Below, piece after piece: positions 52,001 to 61,000 of a DNA stretch of 64,000 bases. Under the pieces are notes generated by a model that was given only the letters and a program-made list of their open reading frames with translations, had not been told where the DNA came from and made no database searches. Each line of letters starts with the position of its first letter. The first letter of the stretch is position 1. Origin of the DNA: Monodelphis domestica (lineage: Eukaryota > Chordata > Mammalia > Didelphimorphia > Didelphidae); NCBI RefSeq assembly GCF_027887165.1, contig NC_077230.1, forward strand, positions 35,291,351 through 35,355,350. Reading direction: 5' to 3'. The translations under genes were made by a program, and so were the position numbers.

Positions 52001-55000
52001 CACACGTCGGCCACGGGGGGTGGGAGGGAGGAAAAGAAAATGATCTTTGTCTTTAATGAAAAATGCATGGAAATGATCAAATACTATAAAATTAAAAAAA
52101 TAAAAAAAAATTAAAAAAAAGAAGAAATGTTAAGGTTTACATGTGTGACCATGGGTAAGTCACTTAATGCCCATTGCCTAGCCTTTACTGCTCTTCTGCC
52201 TTATAACCAATACATAGTATTGATTCTAAAGTGGAAGATGAGGGTTTTTTTAAAAAAGAGTGGTTGGGATTCAGGGTAAACATGGTGGTAGTCTAGACGC
52301 ACGACTTCCTCTTCTCAGTACCCACTCATAATAGACTACCTCAAAAGACCAAAAAAACCAAATTCATAAGAATGAAGAGACTCTACAGTAGGGCCCAGCA
52401 TTAAAGGTATGTGGAATTTGGGTATTTCCACACAATAAGGGGGTGAAAAATCTCCCTTCAAAATGTGAGCTGATCTAACCTCCCCCACTCCACCTACGGA
52501 ACCAGAGTCAGAGCCAGCTTGCTCCTGAATCAGCAAATGAGTAAGAAGCACCTCTAGGTCCTTGGGAACTGACTAAGACCACAAAAGGCCTACCCCTGAG
52601 AGCAGCTACATGTGAAACCCCAGCAGCCTGAAAAGCACAGACCATGGGTGCTCCTGGGAAGATATCACAGAGAAGGGCAGCAAACAGCAGAAGCTGCGGA
52701 GATTCGGGAGCTTGCCTCGGGCAAAATCCTTGCTCCTTAGCTCCATACACAGAGTTCCTTCCCATCTCACTCAGATTTCTGACTAAAATGGGAAGGAAAA
52801 ATCTCTACAGTGATGGTAAATTGTGACCAAGAGCAACAACCTCCCTCCAAGGAAAACAAAAAGAAGTTATTGACCCTGGAAAATTTTTACAGAGGAAAAA
52901 CTCAAGCTACAAAGGAAATACAAGTGGCAGCTTCCACACTAAAGGACCACAAAACCTAGAACATAATAGGCAAGAGAATTGGGTCTTCAACCAAGGATCA
53001 CCTATCCATCAAAATTGACTATATACTTGCAGGGGAAAGTATGGGCATTCAACAAAATAGAAGATTTCCCAGTATTTGTAAAGAAAAAAACAGAACTATA
53101 AGTGGAAAGTTTGATATCCAAACACAAGATCAAGAGAAACATGAAATGGTAAATAAGAGAGGGAAAAGTGAAAAAAAAATTTTATTCAAACTTTCTTTTT
53201 TAAGGGCTAAAATTAGATCAAATTCTATGTATTAATATATGGGGGAAATGTTATTTGTAACTCTCAAAAATTATATTCAATATCATGGTAATTAGAAGAA
53301 TCATTCACAGGAAGAGACTGGGGCATTAAGGGGCTATGAGATGATATGCAAAAAGGGGGGGGGAATCAAAAATGGCACCAAGAGATACTTCAAGAAATAA
53401 AATAAATAGTATAATCTTTATCACACAAAGATACAAATGGGCAGGGGAGAGGAAGAATACTCTTATTAGAAGGAGAGAAAGAGAATGCTAATAGGTAATA
53501 CATAAACCTTACTCTCAGTGAAATCAATTCTGAGAGGGAAGAGAATCTAGACCACCAGGGTCTTAAATTCTATCTTATCTGACAGGGAAAGTGAGAAGGG
53601 AAAACTAAGGTGGGTAGGTTGGGGAAAAGTACAAAAAGGGAGGTAAAGAGAGGGGGGAGGGAACGTAACAGACCCTAAAAAAAAGAAGGGAACAAAAAGG
53701 GAGGGGCCAGAAAGGGAGGCATATTAAGGGAGGGGATTAGGGGAATTGATTAAAAGTAAACCACCAGTTAAAAAGGATGTAGCAAAAGAAGAAAGGACAG
53801 AACTAGGAGAGGATATCAAAATGCTGGAGAATACAAAAGTGACAATCCTAACATTGAATGTGAATGGGATGAAATCACCCATAAAATGAAAGCAAATAGG
53901 AGAGTGGATTAGGATCCAAAATCCTACCATATGTTGTCTACAAGAAACACACCTGAGGCGAGTAGATACTCACAAGGTTAGAATCAAAGATTGGAGCAAA
54001 ACCTGTTGGGCCTCAAGTGATAGAAAGAAGGCAGGAGTTGCAATCATGATATCTGACAAAGCCAAAGTAAAAATAGATCTGATTAAAAGGGATAAGGAAG
54101 GTAAATACATCCTGATAAAAGGGAGTATAGACAATGAGGAAATATCACTAATCAACAAGTATGCACCAAATGGTATAGCATCCAAATTTCCAAAGGAGAA
54201 ACTAGTGGAATTGAAGGAGGTAATACATAGTAAAACTGTACTAGTGGGAGACTTGAATCTACCACTATCAAATTTAGATAAACCAAATCAAAAAATAAAT
54301 AAGAGATAAAAGATGTGGATGAAATCTTAGAAAAATTAGGGTTAATATGTCTATGGAGAAAAATAAATAGGTACAGAAAGGAATACATCTTCTTTTCAGA
54401 AGCACATGGTACATTCACAAAGATTGACCATATACTAGATTATAAAAACATGGCAAACAAAAGCAGAAAAGCAGAAATAATAAATGCAACCTTTTCAGAC
54501 CATAATGAAATAAAAATAATGATCAGGGACTTCCGGTCAAGATGGCTGCTTAGAGAAAGCTAAAGTTCAAATCCCCAGAAAACCCTTCCCGACCGATCTC
54601 AAACTATAAGCTCCTAAGGGGCCGAAATTCAAAACGATCAACAGCATAGACCCTGGGACTCCTCCTCCTGGACCTGGACCTGGATCAAAAGGTACAGCCC
54701 CCCTCAAAAGCCAGAACCTGAGATCACTCGGACCTAAGGGGTAGGAGCGCAGAGTCCAAGGCTCCGGGAAGCCGCAGCCCCGCCCCTCTCAGAGAGCAGG
54801 GTCGTCTGAACAACAACCCTCAGGGCCTTCTATCCGAGTCCCAGTGAAAGTCACTGCCCTCGGAGCTCCCCCCGCAGAGAGCAGGCTTGTCTGAAACAAC
54901 AGGAACCCTCAGGGCGGGCAAGACAGCCTCACGGGCTGGATCCTCCTATCCAAGTCTCAGTGAAAGTTACTGCCCCCGGAGCTCCAGGGAAGCTGCAGCC

Positions 55001-58000
55001 CATCCCTCCACAGGCCGACGAAACAGCCTCATGGCCAGCTATTCTGAAGGCAACTTCCGGAAAGCAACCCGACCCAGAGAGCCGGGGGAGAGTGTGGCCT
55101 CCTGGTCCGACCCTTCCACTCCAGTTCCAGTGAGGCATATTCATTTTAACCAGGGGAAATCTCATAGAACCGACAATCTGCCCAGGACTAAAGCCTCTGA
55201 ACACCAGACAGAGATAAGAAAAACTAATCCTCCACATTCAGAAATGGCAAACTCCACAGAAGCACAGAAGGCCCAAAATACCAAGAAAAATAAGAAGAAA
55301 GGGGCAACTTTGGACACATTCTATGGAGCCAAAATACAAAAAACAGAGCAGATAGAAGATGATATACAAGAAAATGCTCCAAAATCTTCCAAAGGAAATG
55401 GAAACTCTCCACAAACCCATGAAGAATTTGAATCAGAAATGACCAAAAAGATGGAAGCCTTCTGGGAGGAAAAGTTGGAAATAATGCAAAAGAAATTCAA
55501 GCATCTACAAAACCGGTGTGATGAAACTGAAAAGGAAAACCAGGCTTTAAAGGCCAGAATCAGGCAGCTGGAAGACAACGATCGTGTAAAAGAGCAAGAA
55601 TTAATAAAGCAAAGCCAAAATACCAAGAAATTAGAAGAGAACATAAAATATCTCACCAACAAGATGACAGATCTGGAAAATAGAGGGAGAAGAGATAATT
55701 TAAGAATAATTGGACTTCCACAAAAGCCAGAAATAAACACCAAACTCGACATCGTAAAACAAGGGATAATCAAAGAAAATTGCCCAGAGATTCTAGAACA
55801 AGGGGGCAATACAGCCACTGACAGAGCTCACAGAACACCTTCTAAACTAAACCCCCAAAAGACAATTCCCAGGAATGTAATTGCCAAATTCCAAAGCTAT
55901 CAAACAAAAGAAAAAATCCTACAGGAAGCCAGAAAAAGACAATTTAGATATAAAGGAATGCCAATCAGGGTCACACAAGACCTTGCAAGTTCTACTCTGA
56001 ATGATCGTAAGGCATGGAACATGATCTTCATAAAGGCAAGAGAGCTGGGTCTCCAACCAAGAATCAGCTATCCAGCAAAACTGACTATATACTTCCAAGG
56101 GAAAGTATGGGCATTCAACAAAATAGAAGACTTCCAACTTTTTGCAAAGAAAAGACCAGAGCTATGTGGAAAGTTTGATACCGAAAATCAAAGAGCAAGG
56201 AATACCTGAAAAGGTAAATATTAAGGAAAGGGGAAAAATGTTATCTTCTTCTTTTACGCAAACTCTCTTCTATAAGGACTACATTTATATCAATCTATGT
56301 ATACTAATATGTGGGGAAAATGTAATGTATAAATAGGGGATAAAGAAAGACCAAATAGAATAATGGTTCTCACACAAAGATTCACATGGGAAGGGGAGGG
56401 GAAGAAAACTCCTATAAGAAGGAGAGGAAGGGGGGGGGGGGTTACTTAAACCTCAATCTCAGGGAAATCAACTCTGAGAGGGAAAAACATCCAGATCCAT
56501 TAGGATCTTGAATTCTATCTTACCCAACAAGGGTAGGGAGAAGGGAAAACCAAGGAGGGGAGGGAGAGAGGGAGAACAAAAAGGGAAGGAAAGAGAGGGG
56601 GGAGAGGAGGGAAGAAAAAGGGAGGGACTAAAAAGGGAAACATCAAGGGAGGGGACAAGGGAGACTGATTCAAAGTAAATCACTGGACTAAAAGGTAGAG
56701 CCGAAGAAGAAAAGGTTAGAATTAGGGAAGGCTATCAAAATGCCAGGGAGTCCACAAATGACAATCATAACTTTGAACATGAATGGGATGAACTCACCCA
56801 TAAAACGTAGACGATTAGCAGAATGGATTAGAATTCAAAACCCTACCTTATGTTGTCTTCAAGAAACACACATGAGGCGGGTTGACACCCACAAGGTCAG
56901 AATTAAAGGATGGAGTAAGACCTTCTGGGCCTCAACTGATAGAATGAAGGCAGGAGTGGTAATCATGATATCTGATAAAGCCAATGCAAAAATAGACCTG
57001 ATCAAAAGGGATAGGGAAGGTAATTATATTTTGTTAAAAGGGACTCTAGACAATGAGGAAATATCATTAATCAACATGTATGCACCAAATAATATAGCAC
57101 CCAAATTTCTAATGGAGAAACTAGGAGAATTGAAGGAAGAAATAGACAATAAAACCATACTAGTGGGAGACTTAAACCAACCATTATCAAATTTAGATAA
57201 ATCAAATCAAAAAATAAATAAGAAAGAGGTAAAAGAAGTGAATGAAATCTTAGAAAAATTAGAATTAATAGACATATGGAGAAAAATAAATAGGGATAAA
57301 AAGGAATACACCTTCTTCTCAGCACCACATGGCACATTCACAAAAATTGACCATACATTCGGTCACAGAAACATAGCACACAAATGCAGAAAAGCAGAAA
57401 TAATGAATGCAGCCTTCTCAGATGACAAGGCAATAAAAATAATGATTAGTAATGGTACATGGAAAACCAAATCTAAAACCAATTGGAAATTAAACAATAT
57501 GATACTCCAAAACCCTTTAGTTAAAGAAGAAATCATAGAAACAATTAATAATTTCATCGAGGAAAATGACAATGGCGAAACATCCTTTCAAACCTTTTGG
57601 GATGCAGCCAAAGCGGTAATCAGAGGTAAATTCATATCCCTGAATGCTTATATTAACAAACAAGGGAGAGCAGAGATCAATCAATTGGAAATGCAAATGA
57701 AAAAACTCGAAAGCGATCAAATTAAAATCCCCCAGCAGAAAACCAAACTAGAAATCCTAAAAATTAAGGGAGAAATTAATAAAATCGAAAGTGATAGAAC
57801 TATTGGTTTAATAAATAAGACAAGAAGCTGGTACTTTGAAAAAACAAACAAAATAGACAAAGTACTGGTCAATCTAATTAAAAAAGGATGGAAGAAACGC
57901 AAATTAACAGCATTAAAGATGAAAAGAGGGACAGCACCTTCAATGAAGAGGAAATTAAGGCAATCATTAGAAATTACTTTGCCCAATTATGGTGATGGAA

Positions 58001-61000
58001 TACTATTGTGCTAAAAGGAATAATAAAGTGGATGAGTTCCATGGAGACTGGAACAACCTCCAGGAAGTGATGCAGAGCGAGAGGAGCAGAACCAGGAGAA
58101 CATTGTACACAGAGACTAATACACTGTGGTATCATCGAACGTAATGGACTTCTCCATAAATGGTGGTGTAATGTCCCTGAACAATTTGCAGGGATCCAGG
58201 AGAAAAAAACACCATTCATAAGCAAAGGATAAACTATGGGAGTGGAAACAACGAGGAAAAGCAACTGCCTGAATACAGAGGTTGAGGGGACATGACAGAG
58301 GAGAGACTCTAAATGAACACTCTAATGCAAATACTATCAACAAAGGAATGGGTTCAAATCAAGAAAACATCTAATGCCCAGTGGACTTACGCGTCGGCTA
58401 TGGGGGGTGGGGGGGTTGGGAGGGAGTAAAAGAAAATGATCTATGTCTTTAACGAATAATGCTTGGAAATGATCAAATAAAATATATTTTAAAAAAATAA
58501 TGATCAGTAAAGGTATGTGGAGAGCCAAATCAAAAATTATTTGGAAATTACATAATATCATTCTCCAAAATTGGCTAGAGAATAAATCATCAAAACAATA
58601 ATTTCATTGAAGAAAATGACAATGATGAGATATCCTTTAAAAATCTATGGGATGCAGCCAAATCAGGATTCAGGGGGAAATTTATATCTTTGAGTTCATA
58701 TGTTAATAAATTAAGGAGGGTAGAGGTCAATGAATTGGACATGCAAATCAAAAAATTTGAAAGTGAACAAATTAAAAATCCCTAGAAGAAAACTAAATTA
58801 GAGATCCTAAAAATTAAGGGAGAAATAATAAAAGTGAAAGTGAAAGAACTATTGTACTAATGTAAAACTAGAAACTGCTATTTTGAAAAAAAAAACAAAC
58901 AAAATAGACAAACTACTGGTCAATCTAATAAAAAAAAAGGAAAGAAGAAAAACAAGGTAATAGTGGAGATGAAAAGGGAGACCACACCTCCAGTGAAGAG
59001 GAAATGAAGGCAATCATTAAAAACTCTATTGCCCAATTATATGGCAAAAAATATGCTAATCTAGGTGATATAGATGAATGTTTACAAAAATATAAATTGC
59101 CTAGATTAACATAAGAAGAAATAGAATTCTTAAATAATCCCATATCAGAAAAAGAAATTGAACAAGCCATCAAAGATCTCCTTAAGAAAAACATCCCCAG
59201 GGCCTGATGAATTAACAAGGGAATTCTATCAAACATCAAAGAAAATTTCAAAGTTCATTTGGAGAAGAACAAAAGATCAAGGATATCCAGGGAAATAATG
59301 AAAAAAAACACAAAGGAAGGTGGCCTTTGTAGTACCAGATCTCAAACTATGGTGGCCTTTGTAGTACCAGATCTCAAACTATACTATAAAGCAGTGGTCA
59401 TCAAAACAATTTGGTAATGGCTAAGAGGCAGAAAGGAGGATCAGTGGAATAGACTGGGGATAAGTGACCACAGCAAGAAAGTCTATGACAAGCCCAAACA
59501 TCATAGCTTTTGGGACAAAATATAAAATAAATAATTTTGATTACATCAAATTAAAAAAAGTTTTGTACAAACAAAACCAATGCAACCAAAATTAGAAGGG
59601 AAGTAACAAATTGGTAAACAATCTTCATAACAAAATCTCTGACAAAGGTCTAATTACTCAAATTGACAAAGAACTAAATCAATTGTACAAAAAAATCAAG
59701 CCATTCTATAAGTAATAAATGAGCAAGGGACATGAATAGGCAATTTTCAGTCAAAGGAATCAAAACTATTAATAAGCACATGAAACAGTGTTCTAAATCT
59801 CTAATAATCAGAGAAATGCAAATCAAAACAACTCGCCTCATACCTAGAAGATTGGCTAACATGACAGCAAAAGAAAGTAATGAATGATAGGGAGAGGGGG
59901 TGTGGAAAAGTTGGGATATTTGCATTGCTGGTAGACTTGTGAATTGTTCCAACCATTCTGGAGGGCCATTTGGAACTATGCCCAAAAGGGGCTAAAAGAC
60001 TGTCTGCCCTTTGATCCAGCCATAACACTGCTGGGTTTTTACCTCAAAGAGATAATAAGGAAAAAGACATGTACACGAATATTCGTAGCTTCACTCTTTT
60101 TGGTGGCAAAAAATTGGAAAATGAGGGGATGCCCTTCAGTTGGGGAATGGCTGAACAAATTATGGTATATGTTGGTGATGGAATTACTATTCTGCTCAAA
60201 GGAATAATAAAATAGAGGAATTCCATGGGAACTGGAACAGCCTCCAAGAAGTAATGCAGAGTGAAAGGAGCAGAACCAGGAGAACATTGTACACAGAGAC
60301 TGATACACTGTGGTACAATTGAATGTAATGGATTTTTCCATTAGTGGCAATGCAGTGATCCTGAAGAACCCAGAGGGATCTATGAGAAAGAACACTATTC
60401 GCATTCAGAAGAAAAACTGTGGGAGTAGAAACACAGAAGAAAAACAACTGCTTGATTACATGGGTCTAGGGGGATATGTTTGGGGATGTAGACCATAAAG
60501 GAACATCCTAGTGCAAACATCAGCAGCATGGAAACAGGTTATGATCAAGAACACATGTAATACCCAGTGGAATTGCGCATCAGTAATGGGAAGGGCGGGC
60601 AGGGTGAGGGGAGGGAGGGATAGTATATGATTTTTGTAACCAAGGATTAATGTTTGAAATTGACCAAATTAAAAAATAAATGAAATGAAATGAAATGAAA
60701 AAAAGAAAAAAGAGTATGTGAGGCCACATTTGAATTAAGGACTTTTTAAAAAATTTAATTTATTTAGTCAATTTTTAGAACATTATTCCTTGGTTACAAG
60801 AATTATATTCTTTCCCTCCCTGCCCTCTCCCTACCCTTCCTGAATCTGTTGCTCAATTTCATTGGGTATTACATGTATCCTTGATCAGAACCAATTTCTA
60901 TGTTGTTGGTGTTTGCATTATGATGATCATTTAGAGTCTACCTCCCCAGCCATATCTGAGTTAAGGACCTCTTGTTTCTAGGCCTAGCTCTCAATTTGCT

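Larger units (their letters stand above)
50238..52251 (+). mobile_element. Younger tRNA SINE, itself split by an LTR
   Basis: SINE head 50238-50328 ('cactgggtagctcagtggat'), body and tail 52142-52251 ('accatgggtaagtcacttaa'). Its 13-bp target duplication 'aagagtatgtgag' is at 50225-50237, and at 60710-60722 after later insertions pushed the right copy away. Confidence 0.9.
54527..58492 (+). mobile_element. LINE-1 'B', 5'-complete with open ORF1, RT deleted
   Basis: A 15-bp target duplication 'aaaaataatgatcag' (54512-54526 and 58493-58507). Starts 'ggacttccggtcaagatggc', the L1 5' end. It contains a 5' UTR, an intact ORF1, a GA-rich inter-ORF region and an ORF2 with endonuclease, then at about 57990 ('cccaattat|ggtgatgg') a direct join to the last part of ORF2 and the 3' UTR. 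The full element would be about 2.5 kb longer. Confidence 0.95.
52262..60705 (+). mobile_element. LINE-1 'A', 5' end present, internally deleted, split by L1 'B'
   Basis: Target duplication 'aaaaaagagt' at 52252-52261 and 60706-60715. Parts: 5' UTR (52262 to about 52870), ORF1 C-terminal remnant (about 52960-53240), inter-ORF GA-rich region, ORF2 endonuclease remnant (about 53833-54526), then after L1 'B' the ORF2 middle (58508 to about 59260), a jump over most of the reverse transcriptase, the late ORF2 part (SFIWRR..., about 59262-60450) and the 3' UTR. ORF1 N-terminus and RT core are missing. A 32-bp tandem duplication (59319-59350, 59351-59382) lies in ORF2. Confidence 0.9.

Noticed and set aside
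54887-55243. 5' extension of L1 ORF1
   Set aside because: The frame is open but starts without a proper ATG and is GC-rich 5' UTR-like; ATG at 55244 matches where ORF1 should begin.
55321-55818. 165-residue minus-strand frame
   Set aside because: Antisense shadow of the intact L1 ORF1.
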